NCBI GenBank assembly: GCA_023489025.1
Contig: JAMDCN010000061.1
Span: 1 to 11,341 of the forward strand
DNA: 11,341 nucleotides
Origin: Deltaproteobacteria bacterium
Lineage (GTDB): Bacteria; Desulfobacterota_E; Deferrimicrobia; Deferrimicrobiales; Deferrimicrobiaceae
Direction: 5' to 3'
How positions within the stretch are numbered: position 1 is the stretch's first letter; every line of letters starts with the position of its first letter. Shown one piece after another: positions 1-6,905 of this stretch. A model generated the notes under the pieces. The model was not told where the DNA came from and searched no databases. It saw nothing but the letters and a program-made list of their open reading frames with translations. The position numbers were made by a program, and so were the translations under genes.

Positions 1-46
1 GCCCGCCGAACCGCTTCGTCACCCCTCTGACGGTGAGGAGGCTCAC
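1..46 (-). CDS. livG: Liv-type ABC transporter ATPase, N-terminal codons only
   Basis: Only the first 15 codons are inside the window. They read MSLLTVRGVTKRFGG, the usual opening of LivG-type ATP-binding subunits (beta strand followed by the V-x-x-L/V-T-K-x-F-G-G turn that precedes the A-loop and Walker A). The product would sit on the cytoplasmic face of the membrane and power import through LivH/LivM. The start is GTG at 46-44; its bases overlap the expected livM stop (TGA at 45-43) in a GTGA junction, typical of translationally coupled subunits. A purine-rich GGAAGG stretch lies about ten bases upstream. Because livM carries one extra base, the two genes are in one continuous frame in this assembly. 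Identification rests on the short motif plus gene order. Confidence 0.75.
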   Translation of the reverse strand, partial: MSLLTVRGVTKRFGG

Positions 47-1015
47 GTGGCGCCGCCCTTCCGGAAAAACCCGAGGACCCCCCCGGGGCTGGATCACCGA
101 GATGACGACGATGAGGAGGCCGTAGGCGATGAGGTCGAGCCCCGAACCCGTCCCGCCGATGTAGATCCGCGTGAACTCCGAGAGGGGGATGAGGACCATG
201 GCCCCCACCACGGGGCCCCAGAGCGTCCCCACGCCTCCCAGGATCGCGATGAGCACCACCTGGATCGAGAGCATCATCGGGAAGACCGAGTGCGGGTCGA
301 TGAACAGGACGTACTGGGCATAGAGCGAGCCGCCGAGCGACGTGAGGGCGGCCGAGATCCCCATCGCCGCGAGCTTGCAGCCGCGTGCCGGAACCCCCAG
401 CGACCGCGCCGCGTCCTGGTCCTCCCGGATCGATCGGAAATAGTACCCCATGCGGGAGCGCAGGATCGCCGCCGACAGCAGGACGGCGGAAACCAGGAAG
501 GCGAGCGTCACGTAGTAGTACGGCAGCTTCGTTGTCCCGAACTGGAAATATTTCCAGGTGTCGTCGCGGATGGGGATGTACACGCCGATCGCCCCGCCCA
601 CCCACCGCCAGTTCATGAAGAGGATCGAGATCACCTCGCCGATGGCCAGCGTGGCCATGGCGAAGTAGTGCCCCTTGAGCCGGAAGCACGGGTACCCGAT
701 CAGCACGCCGATGCCGATGGAGGCGCCCATTCCCAAGGCCATCCCGGCCCACGGCGTCCACCCCCACTGCGTTTGGACCACCGCCGCCGCGTAGGCGCCC
801 ACGCCGAAAAAGATCGCGTTCCCCAGGGACACCTGGCCGGTGAAGCCCCCGAGGACGTTCCACGCCGAGGCGAGCCCCCCGAAGAGGAAGATTTTGATCG
901 CCAGGTCCTGCGGGAAAGGCTGGCGGAAGACGAAGGGGTAGATAAGCGCGGCGGCAAGCAGCGTGCCGTGGAGGGTATACCGAAGCCCCCTCCCCGCGGT
1001 GGCGGTCGCCGCCAC
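43..1015 (-). CDS. livM: Branched-chain amino acid ABC transporter permease LivM (frameshifted near 3' end)
   Basis: Second membrane permease of a Liv/HAAT-type importer. Translation from GTG at 1015-1013 gives family hallmarks: GGLASAWNVLGGFTGQVSLG near the first helices, FFGVGAYAAA, the FRLKGHYFAMATLA segment, and the cytoplasmic EAA-like loop RSIREDQDAARSLGV that contacts the ATPase, followed by SLGGSLYAQY and LGGVGTLWGPVVGA. livH stops immediately before the GTG with no gap. The frame stays open to a run of seven C at 78-84 (seven G in the message). Dropping one base there restores the usual ending IQPRGVLGFFRKGGAT and a TGA at 45-43 that overlaps livG; the protein would be 323 residues. 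As sequenced, translation instead reads on into livG, which makes an apparent LivM-LivG fusion. A homopolymer error is the simplest explanation; a real frameshift is possible. Confidence 0.9.
78..84 (-). other. Homopolymer (C7/G7) frameshift site in livM
   Basis: Seven consecutive C on the plus strand follow GGA and precede GGGG. Upstream of the run the LivM frame is intact over more than 300 codons. Downstream, the family-typical C-terminus and the GTGA overlap with livG lie in the frame reached by removing one base. The total length from the livM start to its expected stop is 973 bases, one more than a multiple of three, in agreement with a single inserted base. Confidence 0.75.
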
Positions 1016-1882
1016 CTATTCGACCCCGAGGAGCCCTTGGGGCCGGAAGAAAAGGACCCCCAGGAACAGGATGTAGACGAACACGGTCTTCAGGGCCGGG
1101 TCGTAGAGGTACCCCGCCATCGCCTCGACGACCCCGATGAGGATCCCCGCCACGAACGCTCCCGCGACGTTGCCGAAGCCGCCCAGCGTCACCGCGACGA
1201 AGGCGATCAGCCCGAAGATCCCCCCCACCTCGGGGAAAATGTAGAAGAAGGTCGACAGCAGCGACCCGGCGATCCCCGCCGTGGCCGCACCGATCCCCCA
1301 AGCGAGCGTGAACATCCGGTCCGTGTCGATCCCCATGAGCGCCGCCGCTTCACGATCCTCCGCGGTGGCCTGCAGCGCCCCGCCCACGCGGGTCTTGTGG
1401 ATCAGCACGTAGACGGCGCCCGTCGTGAGGAAGGCCCCGACGGCCGCCGCCAGCTGCGGTATGGCCAGGTAGACCCCGCCAAGGTCGATGTTCCCCGAAA
1501 GCAGGGTCTGCCGGATGGAGCGGTAGTTCGGCTTGAAGAAGTAAAACGCCACGTACCGCATCAGGATCATGATGCCGAAGGTGGCGAAGATCTGGATGAG
1601 CATCGGGGCGCCCAGGATCCTCCGGATCACCAGCCGGTACACGACCACCCCCATGGCGAAGAGGAGGATCCCCGAGACGGGGAGCGACAGGAGGGGGTCG
1701 ACCCTCCACAGCGCGTACATCCAGTAGGAGATGTACATGCCGCTCATCAGGAAATCGCCGTGGGCGAAGTTGACGATATCCATGATCCCCCAGATGAGGG
1801 TCAGCCCCACCGCCACCAGGGAGAAGATGAGGCCCATCAGAATGCCGCTCAGCAGCGTCTGGGACAGTTCCGGCGAGAACAT
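1016..1882 (-). CDS. livH: Branched-chain amino acid ABC transporter permease LivH
   Basis: First permease of the Liv-type importer, 288 residues, close to the family's usual 285-300. It has the hallmark VGLTLIWGIMDIVNFAHGDF at about residues 25-44, several hydrophobic helices, the EAA-type coupling loop ATAEDREAAALMGID at about 172-186, AFVAVTLGGFGNVAGAFVAG at about 228-247, and the C-terminal RPQGLLG. ATG at 1882-1880 is preceded by a G-rich stretch (GGGGGCGCC) in the 20-base gap after livK. The TAG stop abuts the livM GTG with no spacer, so the two permeases are surely co-translated. The solute cannot be read from the permease; LivH homologs serve branched-chain amino acids, amides, urea and other compounds. 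Confidence 0.96.
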   Translation of the reverse strand: MFSPELSQTLLSGILMGLIFSLVAVGLTLIWGIMDIVNFAHGDFLMSGMYISYWMYALWRVDPLLSLPVSGILLFAMGVVVYRLVIRRILGAPMLIQIFATFGIMILMRYVAFYFFKPNYRSIRQTLLSGNIDLGGVYLAIPQLAAAVGAFLTTGAVYVLIHKTRVGGALQATAEDREAAALMGIDTDRMFTLAWGIGAATAGIAGSLLSTFFYIFPEVGGIFGLIAFVAVTLGGFGNVAGAFVAGILIGVVEAMAGYLYDPALKTVFVYILFLGVLFFRPQGLLGVE

Positions 1883-1902
1883 CCCCGGGCGCCCCCGTTA
1901 CC

Positions 1903-3171
1903 TCACCGCTTGTTCCACGCCGGCAAGGGCCATACGATGTCCCGGGAGGCCAGGTCGAACGGCCACACGGTATGCCACTCGCCTGCAACCAGCTGGACGA
2001 TGATCCCGCGCCCCTTCGTGTTCTGGTGCGTCTTCGGGTCGAAGGCCACCCCGTCCCACGGCATGATCATCCTGTCCCCGGACAGGGCGTACTTCTCCAG
2101 GGCCTCGCGGATCTTCTCCGGGGACGTCGAACCCGCACGGTTGATGGCGTCCGCGAGCACCAGGAAGCCGGTGAAGGAGCGGGCGGAGTTCCCGTTCATG
2201 TCGCGGCCGAACCGCTTCTTGTAGATTGCGTTCACCTTCGCGATCATCGGCTTCTTCTTCGCGAGGTCCAGGGCCCACACCTCGCGGGAGAGCACGTACT
2301 CGCCGTCCTTTCCCAGAGTCTTCTTGAACTCGTCGGATATGTACCCCGCGTCCATCGCGAGGATCGCCCGCGGAACGTAGTTGAGGTCCTTGAAGGTCTT
2401 CATGTAGAGGATCGCGTCCGCCGTGTAGGAGGCGGGCATCACGACATCCGGGTTTGCGCCTTTCAGCTTCTGCACCTCGGCGATGGCGCTGGTCCCCTTC
2501 TCGGCGTAGGCGATATCCGCCGCCAGCCGGTATCCGTACTTCGCCGCGTTCTTCCTGATCGCGTTGTTCACCCCCGTACCGAAGTTGGTGTTCTCGTATA
2601 CCGTGGCGACGGAGGCGATCTTCGCGCCTTTCTTCTTCTTCACGTCGTTCAGGAACTGGAAGAAATTCTCCGCGAACAGATCATCGTACGGCGTGGTGCG
2701 GAAGAAGTACTTGAACCCCCGCCCGGTGAGCGCGGGGTCGGTGGACTCGGGGTTGAGGAACGGGATCTTGTGCCGCTCCGCCGCGATGGAGGCCGTCGTG
2801 GTCACGGAGCTGTAGTACGCCCCCATGAGGGCCGCCACCTTTTCCGTCGTGATCATCCGCTCCGCTTCCGCCTGGCCCACGTCGGGCTTGCCCTGGTGGT
2901 CGCCGAAGATCACCTCGACCTTCGCCCCGTTCAGGTTGGGCAGCCCCTGGGTGCGCGCCAGCGGAAGGTCCAGGTCGTACTTGCCGTTGACGATATCCGC
3001 CGCCAGGGTGATCGCGTCCTTGAGCTCCGCCCCCGTGGACCCTGCCGGTCCGGTCAGGGGATAGATCGCCCCGATCCGGACTTTGTCCGCCGCCGCGGCC
3101 GGCAGAACCAGCGCCGCCAGGAGCACGCACGCCGCGACTGTCCCACAAACTTTTGCGAACCGTCTTTTCAT
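1903..3171 (-). CDS. livK: Liv-type ABC transporter periplasmic substrate-binding protein
   Basis: Periplasmic binding protein of the type I fold (Peripla_BP_6, Leu/Ile/Val-binding family), 422 residues; it delivers solute to LivH/LivM. It has a Sec signal peptide: KRR, a hydrophobic core at about residues 10-24, then a likely cut after LPAAA. The mature part opens with VRIGAIYPLTGPAGSTG, the classic first strand and ligand loop, followed by GAYYSSVTTTASIAAERHKI (second ligand-contact region), a PFLNPESTD hinge strand, and FFRTTPYDD. I start it at ATG 3171-3169, not the ATG six bases upstream, because GGGAGG abuts the upstream ATG but sits six bases before this one. It lies 40 bases after pxpA. 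At about 420 residues it is longer than classical LivK (about 370), like many HAAT receptors of varied specificity. Given its neighbours, 5-oxoproline or a related amide is a candidate ligand; this is inference. Confidence 0.93.
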   Translation of the reverse strand: MKRRFAKVCGTVAACVLLAALVLPAAAADKVRIGAIYPLTGPAGSTGAELKDAITLAADIVNGKYDLDLPLARTQGLPNLNGAKVEVIFGDHQGKPDVGQAEAERMITTEKVAALMGAYYSSVTTTASIAAERHKIPFLNPESTDPALTGRGFKYFFRTTPYDDLFAENFFQFLNDVKKKKGAKIASVATVYENTNFGTGVNNAIRKNAAKYGYRLAADIAYAEKGTSAIAEVQKLKGANPDVVMPASYTADAILYMKTFKDLNYVPRAILAMDAGYISDEFKKTLGKDGEYVLSREVWALDLAKKKPMIAKVNAIYKKRFGRDMNGNSARSFTGFLVLADAINRAGSTSPEKIREALEKYALSGDRMIMPWDGVAFDPKTHQNTKGRGIIVQLVAGEWHTVWPFDLASRDIVWPLPAWNKR

Positions 3172-3211
3172 CGTCATCCTCCCTTCCCGTGGTTGATGGT
3201 TCCGGTCCCGG
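3172..3211 (-). promoter_or_regulatory. pxpA-livK spacer with strong Shine-Dalgarno deciding the livK start
   Basis: The 40 bases between the pxpA stop and livK contain GGGAAGGGAGG followed at once by ATGACGATG. The first ATG has no spacing to the Shine-Dalgarno, while the second has a six-base spacer, so the second is the probable start. No hairpin with a T-run separates the genes, which supports a single transcript. Confidence 0.6.
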
Positions 3212-3970
3212 TTACCCTCCGAACGCCTTCACCCGGATCTTCTCCTTTTCCAGCCGCTCACGGATGGCCCGCAGCAGTTCCACCGCCCCCGGGGTGTCGC
3301 CATGGACGCAGATCGTCTTGGGGGCGACGGCGATGTCCGCCCCGTCGACGGTGGCCACCTTGCCCTCCCGGACCATCCGGACGACCCGCTCCGACACGGT
3401 CGCCGGGTCGACGAGGACCGCCCCTTCCTCCCTGCGGGAGACAAGTCCCCCGTCCTTCCGGTACCCGCGGTCGGCGAACGCCTCCTCGGCGAGCTTCAAC
3501 CGGGCCTCCCGGGCAGCCGTCACCATCGCGGAGCCGCACAGGCAGACGAGGCACAGGGAGGGATCTACGGTCCGGACCGCAGCCGCGATCGCCGCCGCCA
3601 CCTTGATGTCTTTCGCCGCCATGTTGTACAGCGCGCCGTGGGGCTTGACGTGACGCAGGGGCACCCCTTCCGCCTTGCAGAACGCCCACAGCGCTCCCAC
3701 CTGATACATCACGTCGTCCCGGATCTCCGCCGGGGACGCCGCCATCTCCCTCCGCCCGAACCCCACGAGGTCCGGGAAGGAGGGGTGCGCCCCGACGGCG
3801 ACATTATATTCTTTCGCCAGCTTGACGGTACGGTGCATCGTGCCGGGATCGGAGGCGTGGAAACCGCACGCCACGTTCACGGAGGAGACGAGCGGCATGA
3901 CCTCCTCATCCGTCCCCATCCGGCAGGGGCCGAACCCTTCCCCCACGTCGCAGTTCAGGTCGATGCGCAT
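3212..3970 (-). CDS. pxpA: 5-oxoprolinase subunit A (LamB/YcsF family)
   Basis: Subunit A of the bacterial ATP-dependent 5-oxoprolinase, which with PxpB and PxpC converts 5-oxo-L-proline to L-glutamate in the cytoplasm. At 252 residues it has the normal family length, and its motifs run in order: DLNCDVGEGFG (4-14), VNVACGFHASDP (31-42), VGAHPSFPDL (59-68), VKPHGALYN (108-116), EAFADRGY (163-170) and ICVHGDTPGAV (220-230). These are the conserved LamB/YcsF blocks, with Asp/His/Glu positions lining the active-site cleft. The ATG at 3970-3968 is preceded by GAGGAGGAG, a strong ribosome site. An in-frame GTG far upstream would add a low-complexity extension overlapping pxpC and is rejected. It follows pxpC by 20 bases and precedes livK by 40. 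The family is very well conserved and the call is secure. Confidence 0.97.
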   Translation of the reverse strand: MRIDLNCDVGEGFGPCRMGTDEEVMPLVSSVNVACGFHASDPGTMHRTVKLAKEYNVAVGAHPSFPDLVGFGRREMAASPAEIRDDVMYQVGALWAFCKAEGVPLRHVKPHGALYNMAAKDIKVAAAIAAAVRTVDPSLCLVCLCGSAMVTAAREARLKLAEEAFADRGYRKDGGLVSRREEGAVLVDPATVSERVVRMVREGKVATVDGADIAVAPKTICVHGDTPGAVELLRAIRERLEKEKIRVKAFGG

Positions 3971-3990
3971 GTCGTCTCCTCCTCTTTGTC

Positions 3991-4938
3991 TCACGCGGTG
4001 GAGAGGGCCTCCGCCATCGCGGCGTACGCCGCCCGCTCCCCCCGCAGCGCCGCCACCGCTTCGTCGTCGGAGCACCGGGCGAAGCGAACCGCTTCGCGGG
4101 ACCGGACCTGGGCGAGAAGCCGCAGGTCGGGGCCGATCACGGCGCCGATCTTCGCGTATCCTCCCGTGGTGTGACAATCCGCCGTCGCCACGACAGGCAT
4201 CCCGTCTCCGGGCACCTGGACCGCCCCCGGCGTGAGGGCATCGGTGACGATGTCCGCGCCGCACAGGTGCCGGACGGCCGGCCCATCGAGACGGTACCCC
4301 ATCCGGTCGTTCCGGTCGGTCACCCGGTAGGCGGCGGAATAGAAGGTTGCGATCCCTTCCGGGACAAACATATCATCCTGCGGCCCCGGGAGAACACGGA
4401 GTCTCGCGTCCCCCCCGCACGGGAGGATGTAGCGGGGCGGAAGGGACCGTGGTGACCGGGATTCGCTCACCGCCATGGCGCCGGAGCGGAGGACATCCCC
4501 CGCCGCAAGCGCCCTTCCGCCGAGACCGCCCACGCGGGCGCGCGTGTAGGTGGAGCGGCTTCCCAGGACGACCGGAACGTCGATCCCCCCTCGAACGGCG
4601 AGGTAGGCCCGGCAGCCGCTCCCGGCGGTCCCGAACGAGAGCGTCGCCCCCGATGGGACGGGAAAGGCCGCCCAATTCCCTACCGGCGCCCCATCCAGGT
4701 CCGCCCCGAGGTCCGCGCCGCAGACTGCCGCGTACGCCGCATCCTCGAAGCGGAAAGACCCGCCGGCCAGCGTCATCTCCAGCGCGGCCGCCCCCGGCGG
4801 GTTCCCCGCCAACAGGTTCGCCGCCGCGAATGCGTACCGGTCCATCGCCCCGGCCCACGGCATGCCGAAGGCGCGGAATCCCCGCCGGCCCTGGTCTTGC
4901 ACCGTCGTGAGCAATCCGGGCGCAAGGACGAGGATCAC
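3991..4938 (-). CDS. pxpC: 5-oxoprolinase subunit C (biotin-dependent carboxyltransferase-like, KipA family)
   Basis: Subunit C of 5-oxoprolinase, of the AHS2/KipA family that resembles the urea amidolyase C-terminal region; 315 residues, the usual size. Motifs seen: APGLLTTVQDQGR (6-18), GMPWAGAMD (25-33), LEMTLAGG (53-60), AYLAVRGGIDVP (111-122), LGSRSTYT (125-132), LRVLPGPQDD (180-189), DRMGYRL (211-217), TPGAVQVPGDGMP (236-248) and ADCHTTGGYAKIG (253-265). The start is GTG at 4938-4936, overlapping the pxpB TGA by GTGA, so the two are coupled; the protein then begins MILVLAPGLL as homologs do. A longer reading frame reaches 5103 but only adds shadow sequence of pxpB. In the complex PxpB and PxpC work together with PxpA; the exact division of chemistry is taken from the family, not from this sequence. 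Confidence 0.96.
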   Translation of the reverse strand: MILVLAPGLLTTVQDQGRRGFRAFGMPWAGAMDRYAFAAANLLAGNPPGAAALEMTLAGGSFRFEDAAYAAVCGADLGADLDGAPVGNWAAFPVPSGATLSFGTAGSGCRAYLAVRGGIDVPVVLGSRSTYTRARVGGLGGRALAAGDVLRSGAMAVSESRSPRSLPPRYILPCGGDARLRVLPGPQDDMFVPEGIATFYSAAYRVTDRNDRMGYRLDGPAVRHLCGADIVTDALTPGAVQVPGDGMPVVATADCHTTGGYAKIGAVIGPDLRLLAQVRSREAVRFARCSDDEAVAALRGERAAYAAMAEALSTA

Positions 4939-5657
4939 CGCGTCCCCCGCTCGAACGCACGGATCTCCTCCATTTGGAGGTAGGCCCAATACTCCTCCTC
5001 GTCGATCGGCCGGAAGCGGACGAGGTCCCCCGCCGCCAGGAGGAACGGCTCCGCGGCGCCCGGGTCGAAGATCCGGGAGGGGGTCCTCCCGATCAACCGC
5101 CATCCCCCGGGACTCTCCACGGGATACACCCCCGTCTGGCTTCCCGCTATCCCTACGGACCCGGCGGGCACCTTTCCGCGGGGCGACGCGAGACGGGGGA
5201 CGGCGATGCGCTCCGGCATCCCTCCGAGATAAGGGAACCCCGGCGTGAAACCCAGCATATAAACGAGGTAGGAAGGGGAAGCGTGGACCGAAATCACCTC
5301 CTCCGGGGAAAGCCCGCTGTGGCGGGCGACGAATTCGAGGTCCGGTCCGAACTCCCCGCCGTAGCAGACGGGAAGCTCCACCACGTCGGGGGCGCCGGCA
5401 GGTTCATCCGTCCCGGACGGAGCGTCGAGAAGCCCCTCGACCACGGCAGCGAGGCGTTTCCGCGGTAGAACCAGCGGGTCGAACAGAACGAGGAGGGAAC
5501 GGTACGTGGGGACGGTTTCGAGGACGCCTTCGACCCCGCGCGAGGACAGGACGCGGGCCAACCGCTGGACCCGGGCGTTGACCGCCGGGTCGATGGCGTC
5601 GCCGAATTCCACCACCAGCCCTTGCTCGCCGGCGGCGAGGTACCGCACCGCGCTCAC
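4935..5657 (-). CDS. pxpB: 5-oxoprolinase subunit B (KipI family)
   Basis: Subunit B of 5-oxoprolinase (AHS1/KipI family), first gene of the operon. It shows GEQGLVVEFGD near the N-terminus, VLETVPTYRSLLVLFDP (44-60), ELPVCYGGEFGPDL (94-107), YMLGFTPGFPYLGG (133-146), PRGKVPAGSVGIAGSQTGVY (159-178) and ESPGGWRLIGRTP (181-193), all standard. Starts considered: GTG 5657-5655 (240 residues, GGAGGA three bases upstream), GTG 5648-5646 (237 residues) and ATG 5678-5676. The ATG is part of TATAATG, a good -10 box, so it would lie upstream of the transcript start. I choose GTG 5657; the neighbouring GTG is a real alternative. An open frame up to 5807 adds 50 residues of non-conserved sequence and is rejected. 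Its TGA overlaps pxpC by four bases. Identity is secure; the start is moderately sure. Confidence 0.94.
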   Translation of the reverse strand: MSAVRYLAAGEQGLVVEFGDAIDPAVNARVQRLARVLSSRGVEGVLETVPTYRSLLVLFDPLVLPRKRLAAVVEGLLDAPSGTDEPAGAPDVVELPVCYGGEFGPDLEFVARHSGLSPEEVISVHASPSYLVYMLGFTPGFPYLGGMPERIAVPRLASPRGKVPAGSVGIAGSQTGVYPVESPGGWRLIGRTPSRIFDPGAAEPFLLAAGDLVRFRPIDEEEYWAYLQMEEIRAFERGTR

Positions 5658-5676
5658 GCTTCCTCCGGATGGCCCC

Positions 5677-5682
5677 ATTATA
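5677..5682 (-). promoter_or_regulatory. -10 box of the pxp-liv operon promoter
   Basis: On the minus strand the sequence GGGGCTATAATGGGGCC has a perfect TATAAT. Seven bases further on is an A (5670) that would make a normal start, giving a 13-base leader with GGAGGA before the GTG start of pxpB. The region 17 bases upstream (GCAACC) is a poor -35, so an activator may be needed. This is the only promoter-like site found for the seven-gene operon. Confidence 0.55.
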
Positions 5683-5709
5683 GCCCCGGGAGGCTTGCGG
5701 GTTGCCACA

Positions 5710-5729
5710 GGGTTCTGCGGCGGGGTTCT
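5710..5729. repeat. Two GGGTTCT direct repeats upstream of the pxp promoter
   Basis: GGGTTCT occurs at 5710-5716 and 5723-5729, a 13-base period, about 40-60 bases upstream of the predicted transcript start. That position, next to a weak -35, is where activators often bind. Two short repeats can arise by chance in GC-rich DNA, so the operator reading is tentative. Confidence 0.25.
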
Positions 5730-5819
5730 TGCGCGATGGGCATGAATGGTACCTGAATCCGTGACCTGGGCGACCGCCGCGCGCGACGTTTTGCGAACTC
5801 GTTCCACCTCGCCGGCGGT

Positions 5820-6808
5820 TCAGCCGGTAGCGGGAACGGCACCCGGCCCCATGACCCGTTCGTACACCTTCACGAACGCTTCGAACGCCGGGCAGTGACG
5901 ACTGAAGCGCAACGTCAACCGGCGGCCCTTCTCGATCATTCGCGCCGCCAGGTAAATCAACTCCTGGATCACCGTCTTGATCCGGCGACGCTTCGCCTCA
6001 TGCCGCACCGGTGTTCGCTCGCCCAGCAGCCCCAGCTGTCCGATGAACCGCAGGATCAGGCTGCGGTGTCCTGCCTGCGGGGATTCCATTTCAGCACATA
6101 GTCCACGCCCGCACGCCCGGCCAGCTCCGCCCGCGTATCGAGCGCGTCGTGCGCGCTGTCCAGCCGCACCAGAACCTTTGCCTGCGTCAGGCGGCGGGCC
6201 GAGGAGAGAACACGCGACAGGAACGGGATGAATTTATCCTGGCTGTGCTGTTTGCCTTCCCGAAGTTCGAGTTCGAGGCACCACCCCTCCAGCCCGAGGT
6301 AGGCGGCGATGGGCGCGTAGCCGTCGGTTCCATGGTAGGTCCGCGAGACGCCTTCCTTCTTCGTGTCGGAGTTGTCCATGGGGACAACATCGATGTCCAG
6401 CGGCACGTAGCCATTCTCCAGCGGCGTGACCAGTCCTTCCGCCCGCTTGACGAAATCGACCGCGCAGTAGTTCGTGACGATCCGGAACCGCTCCGCTTCG
6501 GCGTCGAACCGCTGCCGGAGCGTTTCGGCGGAAGGAACGACGGAAAGCCCGAGAGATGTCTGGAAATACCGGTCCTCCCGCCGGTCGGTGATCGCCTCGT
6601 AGTCGCTCTTCCCCAGGCACAGAAGGCCGAGGTACCCGCGGGCGATGTCGGCATGGGAGATTCCCCCGGAGCGCGGGGAGACGTCGTTGATCCGCTTCTT
6701 GAAGTCGGTGAACCGGTTGATGCAGGCGCCGACCAACGCAAGGCCGGAATGGGAGGTGTGGATCTCCTTGCCGGATTTTTCCAGGAGGAACCGCTTCATT
6801 ATTTTCAC
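5820..6808 (-). pseudogene. IS1380-family transposase, internally deleted and frameshifted
   Basis: The first about 245 residues (GTG 6808 or, better, ATG 6799) match the N-terminal two thirds of IS1380-type DDE transposases: YVPLDIDVVPMDNSDTKKEG (134-153), RTYHGTDGYAPIAAYLG (156-172), VRLDSAHDA (214-222) and DYVLKWNPR (236-244). This frame ends with TGA at 6056. In another frame, from about 6065 down to the stop at 5820, the family's C-terminus continues: ILRFIGQLGLLGER, VRHEAKRRRIKTVIQELIYL and FSRHCPAFEAFVKVYERV. Joined, the two parts give about 330 residues where intact members have roughly 430-460. About 100 residues are therefore missing between KWNPR and ILRFIGQ, including the region expected to carry the third catalytic acid, and the frame changes at the join. 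It cannot make an active transposase. Confidence 0.88.
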
Positions 6809-6835
6809 CTGCCGGGTGAGTTTACGAAAGGATGT

Positions 6836-6864
6836 AGAATAACTGGTTTCGCAAGTAATATCAA
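6836..6864 (-). promoter_or_regulatory. Sigma70-type promoter of the transposase remnant
   Basis: On the minus strand TTGATA (6864-6859) is followed after exactly 17 bases by TATTCT (6841-6836). That is 5/6 and 4/6 of the consensus boxes with ideal spacing, in an AT-rich stretch. Transcription would begin near 6829, about 30 bases before the ATG at 6799, which has AGGTG six bases upstream. It may now drive only a non-functional message, and it points toward the pxp operon. Confidence 0.5.
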
Positions 6865-6870
6865 CTGGTT
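6841..6870. repeat. AACTGGTT direct repeats around the transposase promoter
   Basis: AACTGGTT occurs at 6841-6848 and 6863-6870, 22 bases apart (two helical turns), one copy next to the -10 box and one over the -35 box of the putative promoter. The arrangement resembles a repressor operator, but no regulator gene is nearby. Confidence 0.3.
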
Positions 6871-6905
6871 ATATCATACGCCGGGACGTTATTAGGTATC
6901 TACGC

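Larger units (their letters stand above)
5752..6896. mobile_element. Possible extent of the decayed IS1380-type element
   Basis: Outside the transposase, CCTGAATCCGT (5752-5762) and, on the other strand, CCTAATAACGT (6896-6886) form an imperfect inverted pair (7 of 11 identical), and both sides carry TTGCGAA some 40 bases further in. IS1380-type ends commonly begin with CC(T). No 4-base target duplication is present (GGTA on the left, TATC on the right), so the boundaries are speculative; the element may also have been rearranged after insertion. Confidence 0.3.

Noticed and set aside
47..2224. 725-codon open frame on the plus strand
   Set aside because: It is antisense to livM, livH and livK, has Pro/Arg/His/Asp-rich low-complexity sequence and no family motifs; GC-rich genes commonly leave such stop-free shadows.
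1972..3606. 544-codon plus-strand open frame, plus other plus-strand frames at 3302-4174 and 7660-8715
   Set aside because: All lie opposite well-supported minus-strand genes and have shadow-type composition.
3971..4264. N-terminal extension of pxpA to an upstream GTG
   Set aside because: The extension overlaps pxpC in another frame, is Arg/Gly-rich, and the family starts at MRIDLNCDVGEG with a strong ribosome site.
5700..5716. Possible sigma54 promoter (TGGCAA and a GC ten bases on) upstream of pxpB
   Set aside because: Only the GG and GC positions fit; the TTGC part of the -12 element is absent, and the nearby TATAAT is a better match.
5748..5751. Target-site duplication for the IS1380-type remnant
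   Set aside because: The four bases next to the candidate ends differ (GGTA versus TATC).
5658..5807. N-terminal extension of pxpB
   Set aside because: Non-conserved residues, covers the predicted promoter, and makes the protein longer than the family norm.
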